DNA of 64,000 nucleotides from Massilia sp. 9096 (GTDB taxonomy: Bacteria; Pseudomonadota; Gammaproteobacteria; Burkholderiales; Burkholderiaceae_D): assembly GCF_000745265.1 (NCBI RefSeq), contig NZ_JQNN01000001.1, positions 4,836,001 through 4,900,000 of the forward strand, read 5' to 3'. Position 1 is the stretch's first letter; every line of letters starts with the position of its first letter. The notes under the pieces were generated by a model. That model searched no databases, was not told the origin of the DNA, and saw only the letters and a program-made list of their open reading frames with translations. Shown here one piece after another: positions 16,417-26,227 of the stretch. The translations under genes and the position numbers were made by a program.

Positions 16417-17346
16417 ATGCCTGACATGGATTTGAATCTGCTTTTGGCACTGGATGCGCTGCTCGCCCACGGCAGCATCACGCGCGCCGCCGGCATTCTG
16501 GGCCTGAGCCCGTCGGCGATGAGCCGGACCTTGACCCGCTTGCGCGACGCGACCGGCGATCCGCTGCTGGTGCGCGCCGGCCGCGACATGGTGTTGACGC
16601 CGCACGCCGAAACGCTGCGCACGCGCACGCGCGCCGCCGTCCTCGAAGCGCAGGCGCTGCTGGCGCCGGCGCCGCATGCGCTCGACCTGGCGGCGCTGCG
16701 CCGCACCTTTCGCATCCGCGCCAACGAGGCCTTCGTGGAGGCGTTCGGTGCGACCCTGATTGCTGCGGTGGCGGCGCAGGCGCCGCTCATGCGGCTGCAT
16801 TTTTCCGGCAAGCCCGACAGGAAGCCGGCTTACCTGCGTGACGGCGACGCCGACCTCGAGGTCGGTGTCGTCGAGAACATGGGGCCCGAAGTGCGTGTGC
16901 GCGCCTTGTTCCGCGATCGCTACGTCGGCGTGGTGCGCGCCGGTCACCCGCTGGCGACGGGTGGCGCCGTCACGGCAGCGCGCTACGCCGCCTTTTCGCA
17001 TGTGGCGACGCCGCACGGCGAGCGCATCGTCCAGGCGCTCGATGCCTCGCTGGTCGAGCAGGGCCTGCGGCGCAGCGTGGCCGCCGTCGTGCCGGTGTTT
17101 TCGGCGGCGCTGGCGGTGGCCCTGGCCTCGGACCTGGTCGCGCTATTGCCGGCATCGTTCATGTTGGCGCAGCACCGCCCGGCCGCGGCGCCGGCCGCGG
17201 CGCATCCTCACGCATTCGAATTGCCGGTGCCGCTGGACGGGTTTTCGATTTCACTGATGTGGCATCCACGGGCCGAGGCCGATCCGGCACACCGCTGGCT
17301 GCGTGAACTGATCGTGGCGGCGTGCCGGGAACGCATGCCGCTGTGA
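16417..17346 (+). CDS. LysR-family transcriptional regulator
   Basis: A 309-residue LysR protein. The N-terminal winged helix-turn-helix is LNLLLALDALLAHGSITRAA...LSPSAMSRTLTRLRD...DPLLVRAGRDMVLT. A type 2 periplasmic-binding fold follows for effector sensing. The ATG at 16417 has GAGG six bases upstream. Divergent placement next to the amidohydrolase suggests it controls that gene from the 131-bp intergenic region. Confidence 0.92.
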   Translation: MPDMDLNLLLALDALLAHGSITRAAGILGLSPSAMSRTLTRLRDATGDPLLVRAGRDMVLTPHAETLRTRTRAAVLEAQALLAPAPHALDLAALRRTFRIRANEAFVEAFGATLIAAVAAQAPLMRLHFSGKPDRKPAYLRDGDADLEVGVVENMGPEVRVRALFRDRYVGVVRAGHPLATGGAVTAARYAAFSHVATPHGERIVQALDASLVEQGLRRSVAAVVPVFSAALAVALASDLVALLPASFMLAQHRPAAAPAAAHPHAFELPVPLDGFSISLMWHPRAEADPAHRWLRELIVAACRERMPL

Positions 17347-17467
17347 GGCGACCGCCTGTGTTTGCCGGCCAGCCCGTGAAGCGTATGGCATAGGCCGATA
17401 TAATGGCGGAACCGGCTTTGGCCGCGTCCTCATGGCGTCAAGTCATCACCTGGAAATACGCAAAATC

Positions 17468-17695
17468 ATGGAATGGATCCCGATCGTCTTCGTTGTATTC
17501 AAGGTGCTCGTGCTCGGCACGGGCATGTTCTTCGCCGTGAAGTGGCATTACGATCAAGGGAAGAAGGGCCGCAAGACCGAGAACGAGAGGCGCGCGGTGC
17601 TGCGCGCCGGCGGCAAGGCGGCCGCGCTGTTCGTGCTCTCGCTCGCGGTCGTGGGGCTCGCCACCTTCGCCCTCGTCAAGGTACTCGGCATGTAA
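17468..17695 (+). CDS. Small two-helix membrane protein of unknown function
   Basis: A 75-residue protein (87 if the in-frame ATG at 17432 is used). It has two hydrophobic helices, WIPIVFVVFKVLVLGTGMFF and AALFVLSLAVVGLATFALV, joined by a strongly basic loop (DQGKKGRKTENERR). A TATAAT hexamer at 17399-17404 could be its -10 box. It converges on the ABC permease gene with 9 bp between stops. I do not recognise a family. Confidence 0.6.
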   Translation: MEWIPIVFVVFKVLVLGTGMFFAVKWHYDQGKKGRKTENERRAVLRAGGKAAALFVLSLAVVGLATFALVKVLGM

Positions 17696-17704
17696 GCGCC
17701 GTTC

Positions 17705-18925
17705 TTATTCGTAGCGCAAGGCCTCGATCGGGTCGAGCCGCGCCGCCTGGCTGGCCGGCACCACGCCGAACACCACTCCCACCGTACCCGAAAACAGCAC
17801 CGACAAGGCCACCGCCCACCACGGCACCACCGCCGGCGGGAAATCGGGAATCATCGCCGCGATCATCGCGCCCAGGCCGTAGCCGATCGCCAGGCCGAGC
17901 AGGCCGCCCAGCAGCGACAGCGTCACCGCCTCGATCAGGAACTGCAGCAGGATGTCGCGGCTGCGCGCGCCGATCGCCTTGCAGATGCCGATCTCGCGCG
18001 TCCGCTCCTTCACCGACACCAGCATGATGTTCATGATGCCGATGCCACCCACCAGCAGCGCGATGCCGACAACGCCGCCCATCACCAGCGTCACCGTGCT
18101 GCTGAGCTTATCGAAGGTCTTGGCGATCTGGTCGGCCGATTCGAGCTCGAAGTCGTCGGTTTCAGCGCCCTTCAGGCGGTGCGCCTGGTGCATCACCATG
18201 CGGATGTGGCCGCGCGCCTCGTCGATGCGGCCGAGGTCGCGCACCGCCATCGTGATCGACAGTTGCGGCCGCGTGTTGTTGCCGATGATGCTTTGGCCGG
18301 TCTTGAACGGGATGATCATGTAGCTGTCCTGCGACATGCCGAAGATCTCGCCGCGTTTTTCCATCACGCCGATCACCTTGAACCACTCGTTGGCGTACAG
18401 GATGAACTGGCCGACCGGGTTGGCCGGCAGGTGCAGGTCCTCGATCAGCTTTTCGCCGATGACCGCCACGCGGCGCGCGCCGGCGTCGTCCGAATCGCTG
18501 ACGAAGCGGCCCAGGCGCGCGTAGCGCTGGTTGACGTCCTGGTAGCTGCTGGAGGCCGCGAACACCTGTGCGGTGGCCGACAGGCCGGTGAAGCGCACCT
18601 CGGAAAAGCCGGGCGTGAACACCGGGCTGAGCTCGCGGATCTCGTCGACGCGCGCGCGCAGCTGCTCGACGTCCTCGAAGCGCAGGTAGTTGACCTTGCC
18701 GCGCATGACGTCCTTGAACTCGTTGTGCGGCCGCACCGTCAGGCCATTGCCGCCCAGGCCCTCGAACTGGTCGCTGACGCTTTTCGACAGGCCCTGGATC
18801 AGGGAGATGACCGTGATCACCGAAGCCACGCCGATCACGATGCCCAGCGACGTCAGGAAACTGCGCAGCCGGTGCGCGCGGATCGAGGCCAGCGCCGAGC
18901 GCACGCTTTCGAGCAGCAGGTTCAT
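17705..18925 (-). CDS. MacB-type ABC transporter permease
   Basis: A 406-residue permease of the MacB/FtsX class. One N-terminal helix (LGIVIGVASVITVISLIQG) is followed by a large periplasmic MacB core domain (about 40-270) and three C-terminal helices, with the FtsX signature around TREIGICKAIGARSRDILLQF. Unlike E. coli MacB, the ATPase is a separate upstream gene, overlapping by ATGA. Together with the MacA-like adaptor it should form a tripartite efflux or lipoprotein/peptide export pump; the outer-membrane TolC partner is not here. Confidence 0.92.
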   Translation of the reverse strand: MNLLLESVRSALASIRAHRLRSFLTSLGIVIGVASVITVISLIQGLSKSVSDQFEGLGGNGLTVRPHNEFKDVMRGKVNYLRFEDVEQLRARVDEIRELSPVFTPGFSEVRFTGLSATAQVFAASSSYQDVNQRYARLGRFVSDSDDAGARRVAVIGEKLIEDLHLPANPVGQFILYANEWFKVIGVMEKRGEIFGMSQDSYMIIPFKTGQSIIGNNTRPQLSITMAVRDLGRIDEARGHIRMVMHQAHRLKGAETDDFELESADQIAKTFDKLSSTVTLVMGGVVGIALLVGGIGIMNIMLVSVKERTREIGICKAIGARSRDILLQFLIEAVTLSLLGGLLGLAIGYGLGAMIAAMIPDFPPAVVPWWAVALSVLFSGTVGVVFGVVPASQAARLDPIEALRYE

Positions 18926-19623
18926 GGCGCGCGCTCCGGACGCGGCGCCTGCACGCGTTCGTCGGATACGACCTTGCCGTCGCGCAGGCGCACGATGCGC
19001 TGGCACTGCTCGGCGATCTCGGGCTCGTGGGTCACCATGACGACGGTCTGCCCCTCGGCATGCACTTCGCGGATCAGGTCCATGATCTCCAGGCTGGTGG
19101 CCGAGTCGAGGTTGCCGGTCGGTTCGTCGGCGAGCAGGATCGACGGCTTGCCGACCAGCGCGCGCGCGATCGCCACACGCTGCCGCTGGCCGCCCGACAG
19201 TTCGTTCGGCCGGTGGTGCAAGCGCGTGCCCAGGCCGACGCGCTGCAGCGCGCGTTCGGCCAGCGCCAGGCGCTCGCGCAGCGGCACGCCGCGGTAGATC
19301 AGCGGCTGGGCCACGTTGTCGAGCGCACTGGCGCGCGGCAGCAGGTGAAAGCTCTGGAAGATGAAGCCGATCTCCTGGTTGCGCACGTGAGCCAGGTCGT
19401 CGCCCGACATGGCCGCTACTGCGCGCCCGTTGAGCCAGTACTCGCCGCCGCTGGGCCGGTCGAGGCAGCCGACGATGTTCATCATGGTCGACTTGCCCGA
19501 GCCCGACGCGCCGATGAAGGCGACCATCTCGTTGCGCCCGATCTGCAGGTCGATCCCCTGCAGCGCGTGCACGGTCTGGTCGCCCATGCGGTACTGGCGC
19601 GTGATGTTCTGCAGCTTGATCAA
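18922..19623 (-). CDS. ABC transporter ATP-binding protein (MacB/LolD type)
   Basis: A 233-residue ATPase. Walker A is GASGSGKST (about 38-46), the Q loop is FIFQSFHLLP, the signature is LSGGQRQR, Walker B is ILLADEPTGNLD and the switch is VTHE. It energises the permease encoded immediately downstream (4-bp overlap). It is itself overlapped by 4 bp by the adaptor gene upstream, so the three are translationally coupled. Confidence 0.95.
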   Translation of the reverse strand: MIKLQNITRQYRMGDQTVHALQGIDLQIGRNEMVAFIGASGSGKSTMMNIVGCLDRPSGGEYWLNGRAVAAMSGDDLAHVRNQEIGFIFQSFHLLPRASALDNVAQPLIYRGVPLRERLALAERALQRVGLGTRLHHRPNELSGGQRQRVAIARALVGKPSILLADEPTGNLDSATSLEIMDLIREVHAEGQTVVMVTHEPEIAEQCQRIVRLRDGKVVSDERVQAPRPERAP

Positions 19624-20858
19624 CGCGCGGCTCCGCCGGCGTCGGCGACCTTGGACGCCGGCGCGGCCGCCGGTTCGGCCTTCTTCGCGCTCACCACGTC
19701 GCCGTCGTGCAGCTCGCGCAGCAGGCGCGCCGGACCGACCGCGATGGTCTGGCCGACCGCGATGCCCTTGGTGACTTCCTGGTTGGCGTCGTCCGACTGG
19801 CCGAGCTCCACCGGCGTCTTCTTCGCCTTCCCGTCCTGCACCACGAACACGTAGCTGGCGTTCTTCATGTGGTCGCGGGCAGAGGCGACTTCCTCGTTCA
19901 TCACCGCCTGGATCGGCACCGCCGGGCGCGCGGCGTTCGAGCCGACCACGATCTCGACGCGGCAGGTCATGCCCGAGCGCAGCGCCAGTTTCGGGTCATC
20001 CAGGCGCAGCTTGACCACGTAGCTGCGGCCCTGGGCGCCGGCGACGCCGGGCAGGGCGGTCTTGGGCGCCATCGCCACGCTCTCGACCTTGCCGACGAGC
20101 GGCTGGTCGGGATACGCCGCCGGGAACACCTTGGCCTGCTGGCCGACCGTCACGCGCGCGATGTCGGCCTCGTCGACGTTGACCTCGGCCATGATCGAGC
20201 CGACGTCGGCGATCGTCATCAAGGACGAGCCGGCGATGCCGGTGGCGCTGGCGACCGCCGTCTCGCCGATCTTGATCGGCACCGCGGTCACCGTGCCGTC
20301 GATCGGCGCGCGCACCTCGGTCTTGGCCAGGTGCTCGCGCGACTGCGACAGCAGCGCGTTGGCCTGCTCCAGCGTCCCGCGGCTGGCGCTCAGGTCGACC
20401 TTGGCCAGGTCGACCTGGTGCACCGCGTCGTCATAGCTCGAGATGTTGATGAACTTGTCCTTGACCAGCTTGGCGCTGCGGTCCAGGTTGCGCTCCTGGT
20501 TGGCCAGGTTGATCTGGGCGCGCTGGATGGCGATCGCGGCGTTTTTCCGGCTGGCGTCCTGCTGCGCGACCTCGGCCACGTACACGGTCGGGTCGAGTTT
20601 CAGCAGGATCTGGCCGCGCTTGACGCTGTCGCCTTCCTTGACCAGCACCTCCGACACCTTGCCGATCACCTCGGCCGACAGCTGCACTTCCTGGCGGAAC
20701 ACCAGGTTGCCGGTGGCCAGGATCGACGGGTGGATCTCGAGCTTCTGGACGGTCGCCAGCTCGGCCTCGTGCTTCGGCTTGCCGGCGCCGAACTTGACCG
20801 CCACCGGCACGGCCAGGAAGGCGGCCACGACGGCCGCGACAATCAGCTTTTTACGCAT
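19620..20858 (-). CDS. MacA/HlyD-type periplasmic adaptor
   Basis: A 412-residue membrane-fusion protein. A single N-terminal membrane anchor is followed by a biotinyl-lipoyl-like half motif (VLVKEGDSVKRGQILLKLDP), a long alpha-helical hairpin (about 100-175), the second lipoyl half (TEVRAPIDGTVTAVPIKIGE), and beta-barrel and membrane-proximal domains. It links the ABC permease to an outer-membrane channel. It is first of the three-gene efflux operon, 18 bp after the Yip1-family gene, which may be in the same transcript. Confidence 0.92.
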   Translation of the reverse strand: MRKKLIVAAVVAAFLAVPVAVKFGAGKPKHEAELATVQKLEIHPSILATGNLVFRQEVQLSAEVIGKVSEVLVKEGDSVKRGQILLKLDPTVYVAEVAQQDASRKNAAIAIQRAQINLANQERNLDRSAKLVKDKFINISSYDDAVHQVDLAKVDLSASRGTLEQANALLSQSREHLAKTEVRAPIDGTVTAVPIKIGETAVASATGIAGSSLMTIADVGSIMAEVNVDEADIARVTVGQQAKVFPAAYPDQPLVGKVESVAMAPKTALPGVAGAQGRSYVVKLRLDDPKLALRSGMTCRVEIVVGSNAARPAVPIQAVMNEEVASARDHMKNASYVFVVQDGKAKKTPVELGQSDDANQEVTKGIAVGQTIAVGPARLLRELHDGDVVSAKKAEPAAAPASKVADAGGAAR

Positions 20859-20876
20859 GCGTTCGATTCGATTGAT

Positions 20877-21572
20877 TTAGCCGAGCAGGGCGATCTTGGC
20901 GGCCCACAGGCCGTACACGATCAGGTAGGGCAGCACGGCGAGGAAGGCGCAGGTGCCAATCGGACGGCCGGTCCAGGCTTTCAGTCCGAGCGTGGCCAGC
21001 GCCAGGCTCCAGAACATGGTCAGGTCGATGCTGCCGACCAGGCCGGCCCAATGATTGGTCTGCGGCAGGTGGAACAGCAGGTAGTTCAGCGACGTCATGT
21101 TCAAGTCTTCCGGCGCCAGCTGGCCGTGCGAGGTCACGATCTGCAGCGCCGTCAGCGGAATGGTCAGCAGGCGCGGCACGCTGGTCCAGACCGCGAAGCC
21201 GAACCATTTGCCGAAGGTGATATCGCTGCCGATCGCCTTGCCGGCGATGAGGTAGTACAGCGCAGCCAGGGCCGACATCAGCAAGGTGCCGACCACGACG
21301 CCGAGGCTGGACGTGATCAGCATCGTCCGGGGCGTCATGAATTTCGCCATCGCCGCGCGCATCTCGGGCTTGGGGTTGGGCTGGCTGGCCAGCATGTGCT
21401 GCAGCAGCCAGTCGAAGTCGAGGGTCATGATCCACCAGCCCATCACCGCGAGGCTAAGCACGACCGACACCAGCAGCGGCAGCCAGGCGCTGGTCTTGCT
21501 CTTGAGGCGGCCGAAGGTCGGCGTGGGGTCCAGGATGACGTTACCGATATCGAAAAACGCTTGCGCAGCCAT
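20877..21572 (-). CDS. Yip1-domain multi-pass membrane protein
   Basis: A 231-residue protein with about five hydrophobic segments and the Yip1-like opening AQAFFDIGNVILDPTPTFGRLK. The start at 21572 has TGGAG upstream; a longer frame to 21632 lacks this context. It lies just upstream of the MacA-like adaptor on the same strand. The function of bacterial Yip1-domain proteins is not established; placement hints at a link to the efflux operon. Confidence 0.75.
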   Translation of the reverse strand: MAAQAFFDIGNVILDPTPTFGRLKSKTSAWLPLLVSVVLSLAVMGWWIMTLDFDWLLQHMLASQPNPKPEMRAAMAKFMTPRTMLITSSLGVVVGTLLMSALAALYYLIAGKAIGSDITFGKWFGFAVWTSVPRLLTIPLTALQIVTSHGQLAPEDLNMTSLNYLLFHLPQTNHWAGLVGSIDLTMFWSLALATLGLKAWTGRPIGTCAFLAVLPYLIVYGLWAAKIALLG

Positions 21573-21709
21573 GGTCGCTCCAGTGAGTAAAGACAGCCGA
21601 GTGTAGGTTATTTCAATACCCATAATACTCACCCATTGTCACAATGCAATCTATCTTGGCAAGCGTCGCTTTGCCGCAACGGCGCCGGCCTTGCTGCGAT
21701 AATGCGCCC

Positions 21710-22831
21710 ATGAGTGCTCTGACTTTCCACGCCGGGCCGCTGGCCCTGGCTCACATCCGCGCGCATGGATTGCGCGCCCGCGACATCGGCATCGTGCCCG
21801 CCGCCGCGGGCGGTCCCAAGGGCCTGGTCTTCCGCGCGCTCGACCAGTGGGTGTTCGGCGACTGGTTTCCGAAGTCGCCGCGCGAGCGCACGCTGATCGG
21901 TTCGTCGATCGGCGCCTGGCGCATGGCCGCGGCCTGCCAGCGCGACCCGGTCAAGGCGTTCGCGCGCCTGGGCGAGCTGTACAGCGGCCAGCGCTACACC
22001 AGCAAGAAGCCGGCCCAGCAGGAAATCGACGAGGTCGTGCGGGGACTGCTGGCCGAATTCGTGCGCGGCCACGAGGACGACATCGTCGACCACCCGCAGC
22101 ATCGCCTGCATGTGCTCACCGTGCGCGGCAAGCGCGCGCTCGAAGCCCCAGGCGGCCCGCGCGCCGAACTGCGCGGCTTTGCGCAAGCGGCACTGCACAA
22201 CTTCGCCTCGCGTGACCGGCTGGCGCGGATGGTGGACCGCGTCGTGATCGGCGACCGCCGCGCCGATGCGCGCTGGCTGCGCGAGCGCTTCGACGGTTTT
22301 CACACCCATTTTTCGCCGCTCACGCGCGACAACCTGGCCGCCAGCCTGCTGGCCTCGGGCACGCTGCCGATGCTGATGAAGCCGGTGCGCGACATCGCCG
22401 GCGCGCCGCCCGGGCATTACTGGGACGGCGGCATCATCGACTACAACCTGGCGCTGCCGTATGCACGGGCGCACGATGCGCCGCTGCACGATGCGCACGC
22501 GGGCGAGGCCGCCGAGCTGGTGCTGTATCCGCACTTTTCCGAGCACATCGTGCCCGGCTGGCTCGACAAGGCGATGCCGTGGCGGCGCGCCGCGCGCGGA
22601 CCGAACCGCGCCTGGCTGGACAACGTGCTGATCGTCGCGCCCAGCCGTGAGTTCCTGTCCAAAATGCCGCGCGGGAAGATCATCGACCGCAGCGACTTCC
22701 AGTTTTATGGCCTGGACCACGACGCCCGCATCCGCGCCTGGAACGCCGCGATGGAGGAGGGCGAGCGGCTGCGCGACGCGTTCGCGGCCTTCGTGCACAA
22801 GCCGGATCTGTCGTTGATTCGTCCTCTTTGA
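21710..22831 (+). CDS. Patatin-like phospholipase
   Basis: A 373-residue patatin-fold lipid acyl hydrolase. The oxyanion glycine-rich loop is AAAGGPKG, the nucleophile elbow is GSSIGAWR (G-x-S-x-G, about residue 64), and the catalytic aspartate is in YWDGGIIDYN. No signal peptide is evident. A good extended -10 (TGCGATAAT, 21695-21703) lies only 7 bp before the ATG, so the mRNA may be nearly leaderless. Substrate unknown. Confidence 0.85.
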   Translation: MSALTFHAGPLALAHIRAHGLRARDIGIVPAAAGGPKGLVFRALDQWVFGDWFPKSPRERTLIGSSIGAWRMAAACQRDPVKAFARLGELYSGQRYTSKKPAQQEIDEVVRGLLAEFVRGHEDDIVDHPQHRLHVLTVRGKRALEAPGGPRAELRGFAQAALHNFASRDRLARMVDRVVIGDRRADARWLRERFDGFHTHFSPLTRDNLAASLLASGTLPMLMKPVRDIAGAPPGHYWDGGIIDYNLALPYARAHDAPLHDAHAGEAAELVLYPHFSEHIVPGWLDKAMPWRRAARGPNRAWLDNVLIVAPSREFLSKMPRGKIIDRSDFQFYGLDHDARIRAWNAAMEEGERLRDAFAAFVHKPDLSLIRPL

Positions 22832-22915
22832 GCGACGATTCTCGGTCAGCGACGGCAAGCCGGGGTACAAGGGATGTAGAATACAAGGTTTCGTAATTCG
22901 ACCTGAAAGCTTCCC

Positions 22916-24007
22916 ATGAGTCTCAAATGCGGCATCGTCGGCCTGCCCAACGTTGGCAAGTCCACCCTGTTCAACGCCCTGACCAAGGCCGGCATCCCGG
23001 CTGAAAACTACCCGTTCTGCACCATCGAGCCGAACGTCGGCGTGGTCGAGGTGCCGGATCCGCGCATCGACCAGCTGGCCGAGATCGTCAAGCCGGAGCG
23101 CGTCGTCAAGGCCATCGTCGAGTTCGTCGACATCGCTGGCCTGGTGGCCGGCGCCTCGAAAGGCGAGGGCCTGGGCAACCAGTTCCTGTCGCACATCCGC
23201 GAAACCGACGCCATCGTCAACGTGGTGCGCTGCTTCGAAGACCCGAACGTGATCCACGTCGCTGGTAAGGTCAGCCCGATCGACGACATCGTCGTGATCC
23301 AGACCGAGCTGGCGCTGGCCGACCTGAGCACCGTCGAAAAGGCGCTGCACCGCGAGCAGAAGAAGTCGCGCGCCGGCGACAAGGATGCGATCAAGCTGGT
23401 CGCGCTGCTGGAAAAAGTGCTGCCGCACCTGAACGAAGGCCTGCCGGTGCGCACCATGGGCCTGGACGACGAGCAGCTGGCGCTGCTGTACCCGCTGCAG
23501 CTGATCACCGCCAAGCGCGCGATGTACGTCGCCAACGTGTCGGAAAGCGGTTTCACCAACAACCCGCTGCTGGACCAGCTGACCGAATTCGCCAAGGGCC
23601 AGAACGCGCCGATCGTCGCCATCTCGGCCGCGATCGAAGCCGAAATCGCCGACCTGGACGACGCCGACAAGCAGGAATTCCTGGCCGACATGGGCATGGA
23701 AGAGCCGGGCCTGGACCGCCTGATCCGCGCCGCCTTCAAGCTGCTCGGCCTGCAGACCTATTTCACCGCCGGCGTCAAGGAAGTGCGCGCCTGGACCGTG
23801 CCGATCGGCGCCACCGCCCCCCAGGCGGCCGGCGTGATCCACACCGACTTCGAACGCGGCTTCATCCGCGCCCAGACCATTTCGTTCGACGACTACATCG
23901 CCTACAAGGGCGAGGCGGGCGCGAAGGAAGCGGGCAAGATGCGCGCCGAGGGCAAGGAATACATCGTCAAGGATGGGGATGTGTTGAACTTCCTGTTCAA
24001 CGTCTAA
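22916..24007 (+). CDS. ychF: Redox-regulated ribosome-binding ATPase YchF
   Basis: An Obg-family P-loop protein that prefers ATP. The 363 residues show G1 [14 protein letters not shown], the switch/G3 region [19 protein letters not shown], a coiled-coil insert around residues 130-200, and a C-terminal TGS domain ([20 protein letters not shown]...). Conserved length and start. A bidirectional-looking intrinsic terminator follows. Confidence 0.97.
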   Translation: MSLKCGIVGLPNVGKSTLFNALTKAGIPAENYPFCTIEPNVGVVEVPDPRIDQLAEIVKPERVVKAIVEFVDIAGLVAGASKGEGLGNQFLSHIRETDAIVNVVRCFEDPNVIHVAGKVSPIDDIVVIQTELALADLSTVEKALHREQKKSRAGDKDAIKLVALLEKVLPHLNEGLPVRTMGLDDEQLALLYPLQLITAKRAMYVANVSESGFTNNPLLDQLTEFAKGQNAPIVAISAAIEAEIADLDDADKQEFLADMGMEEPGLDRLIRAAFKLLGLQTYFTAGVKEVRAWTVPIGATAPQAAGVIHTDFERGFIRAQTISFDDYIAYKGEAGAKEAGKMRAEGKEYIVKDGDVLNFLFNV

Positions 24008-24020
24008 GCGCTCCATAAAA

Positions 24021-24056
24021 CAAAGCCCCGGCCGCCTTCCAGCGCCGGGGCTTTGT
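24021..24056 (+). terminator. Intrinsic terminator after ychF
   Basis: CAAAGCCCCGGC pairs with GCCGGGGCTTTG around a short loop (12-bp stem). The U-tract is provided by CTTTGTC. Confidence 0.85.
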
Positions 24057-24235
24057 CACATCTGCCGCAAGCCTAGCGCCGCGGATTTACCACGGCCCGA
24101 TGACCGGCGCATGACTTCGGTCGTCGCGCCAGTATTATTTTTTTGTAATGAAGATGAAACACGCGTCGCCTACTCTCCCGGTCATTCCCGCGCCACAGAA
24201 CGCGGCCCATGACCCAGCCACTGGAGAGATGACGC

Positions 24236-26227
24236 ATGAACCCGAGCTCGACCCCGAATACCGACCTGTCCCGCCGCCGCCTGCTGCGCATGATGGGTGC
24301 GACCCCGATGCTGCCGCTGGGCGCCGGTGGCGTGGCCGCACTGCTGTCCGCCTGCGGCGGCGATGACCACGACACGGCGCCGGTGAGCAGCACCCCGGCG
24401 CCGGCCGTGACGCTGGCAAGCGTGTCGTTCGGATCGATGAATGCGCCCGCGCTGGCCGATGCCGCGGCGATGGCCAGGACCACGGTCGGCTCGACCATGA
24501 CGGTCAGCTTCAGCGACGCCAGCAAGCTCGATTTCAAGCTGTCCTACCAGCCTTTCTTCATCACCGGCGACATGGTCCCGAACGGCAGCGGCGGCACCGT
24601 CCTGGCCGGCGGCTACTACGACATCAACAACAAGCCGATCATCGACGCCAGCGTCGCCGGCAAGGAGCGCCAGTTCTTTTCCGATTCGCCGGACGGCACC
24701 TCGCTCTTGAGCGTGCCGAACGCCAAGGTCGCCGGCGTGAAAGGCAACACCGTGTTCGCCGTCGTGCAGTTCGAATACACCACGCTGGCCCAGGATGGCG
24801 CGACCAGCATGTACGGCCGCCTGCCGTCGCCGATCGCCGTGCTGACGCTGGACCAGGACACCACCACCGGCAAGCTCACGCTGGTCAAGTACCACAACGT
24901 CGACACCTCGGGCGTGAACGGCCTGTGGATCACCTGCGGCGCCAGCCTGTCGCCGTGGGGCACCCACCTGTCGAGCGAGGAGTACGAGCCGAACGCCTTC
25001 ACCGCCGCCACCGACGCCCAGTTCAGGGGCTTCAGCACCAGCCTATACGGCGACGCGACGAAAGCCAATCCGTACAACTACGGCCACCTGCCGGAAGTGA
25101 CCGTCAACCCCGACGGCACCGCCAGCATCAAGAAGCACTACTGCATGGGCCGCATCTCGCACGAGCTGGTGCAGGTGATGGGCGACAACCGCACCGTGCT
25201 GATGGGCGACGACGCCACCAACAGCGGCTACTTCGTGTTCGTGGCCGACAAGGAGAAGGACCTGTCGAGCGGCACGCTGTACGTGGCCAAGGTCGGCGCC
25301 GGCTTCTCGCTCGACCCGGCCGCCGCCGCCGCGCCGCTCACCTGGATCAAGCTGGGCTCCGCCACCAGCGACGAGATCCGCTCGCTGGCCGCCTCGATCA
25401 AGGCGCCCGACATCATGGACGTCAAGACCAGCGACCCGGCCGACGCGAGCTATACCAAAGTCGCCGCCAACGGCCGTATCGAATGGCTCAGGCTCAAGCC
25501 TGGCATGGAAAAGGCCGCCGCTTTCCTCGAAACCCACCGCTATGCCGCCCTGATGGGCGCCTCGATGGGCTTCACCAAGATGGAGGGCACGACCGTCAAC
25601 CTGAAGGACAAGATCGCCTACTCGGCCCTGCAGAACTGCCAGAGCTCGATGGTGGCCGGTAACGCCTTGAACGTGCCGGGCAACGGCATCTCGATCCCGA
25701 AGGCGCTGGATGCGGGCGCGGTCATGATGCTGAACCTGAAGGGCGGCCAGAAGGACATCGCCGGCAACGCGATCAACAGCGAGTGGATGCCGGCCGACAC
25801 CAAGGCGCTGCTGGTGGGCGAGGACATCGCCGCCGACGCGCTGGGCAATACCGCCAACCCGAACAAGGTCGGCAACCCGGACAACCTGAAGTTCTCGGAA
25901 AAGATGCGCACCCTGTTCATCGGCGAGGACAGCAGCCAGCACGTCAACAACTTCCTGTGGGCCTACAACGTCGACACCAAGCAGCTCTCGCGCGTGCTGT
26001 CGGTGCCGGCCGGCGGCGAATCGACCGGCCTGCACGCGGTCGACGACATCAACGGCTGGACCTACATCATGAGCAACTTCCAGCACGCCGGCGACTGGGG
26101 CGGCATCCACGCCGGGGTCAAGGCGACGCTGGAACCGCTGATCCGCGCCAACTACAAGGACAAGTTCGGCGCCGCGGTCGGCTACGTGACCGCGGAGCTG
26201 GCGCAGTTCAAGCTGGCCAAGGCCTGA
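24236..26227 (+). CDS. PhoX-family exported phosphatase (DUF839)
   Basis: A 663-residue protein with a twin-arginine signal (SRRRLLRMMG) and a lipobox-like LLSACGG, so it is probably a Tat-exported lipoprotein or periplasmic enzyme. PhoX hallmarks are present: the CGASLSPWGTHLSSEEYEPN region (about 228-247) and the later C-terminal GESTGLHAVDD and AGDWGGIHAG. PhoX enzymes are calcium/iron phosphomonoesterases for phosphate scavenging. No Pho-box was sought in detail. A ribosome-binding GGAGAG precedes the ATG. After the stop the same frame stays open for 17 further codons. Confidence 0.88.
   Translation: MNPSSTPNTDLSRRRLLRMMGATPMLPLGAGGVAALLSACGGDDHDTAPVSSTPAPAVTLASVSFGSMNAPALADAAAMARTTVGSTMTVSFSDASKLDFKLSYQPFFITGDMVPNGSGGTVLAGGYYDINNKPIIDASVAGKERQFFSDSPDGTSLLSVPNAKVAGVKGNTVFAVVQFEYTTLAQDGATSMYGRLPSPIAVLTLDQDTTTGKLTLVKYHNVDTSGVNGLWITCGASLSPWGTHLSSEEYEPNAFTAATDAQFRGFSTSLYGDATKANPYNYGHLPEVTVNPDGTASIKKHYCMGRISHELVQVMGDNRTVLMGDDATNSGYFVFVADKEKDLSSGTLYVAKVGAGFSLDPAAAAAPLTWIKLGSATSDEIRSLAASIKAPDIMDVKTSDPADASYTKVAANGRIEWLRLKPGMEKAAAFLETHRYAALMGASMGFTKMEGTTVNLKDKIAYSALQNCQSSMVAGNALNVPGNGISIPKALDAGAVMMLNLKGGQKDIAGNAINSEWMPADTKALLVGEDIAADALGNTANPNKVGNPDNLKFSEKMRTLFIGEDSSQHVNNFLWAYNVDTKQLSRVLSVPAGGESTGLHAVDDINGWTYIMSNFQHAGDWGGIHAGVKATLEPLIRANYKDKFGAAVGYVTAELAQFKLAKA

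Noticed and set aside
21629..24016. 795-codon minus-strand frame opposite patatin and ychF
   Set aside because: Both plus-strand genes have intact catalytic motifs; this is a shadow frame.
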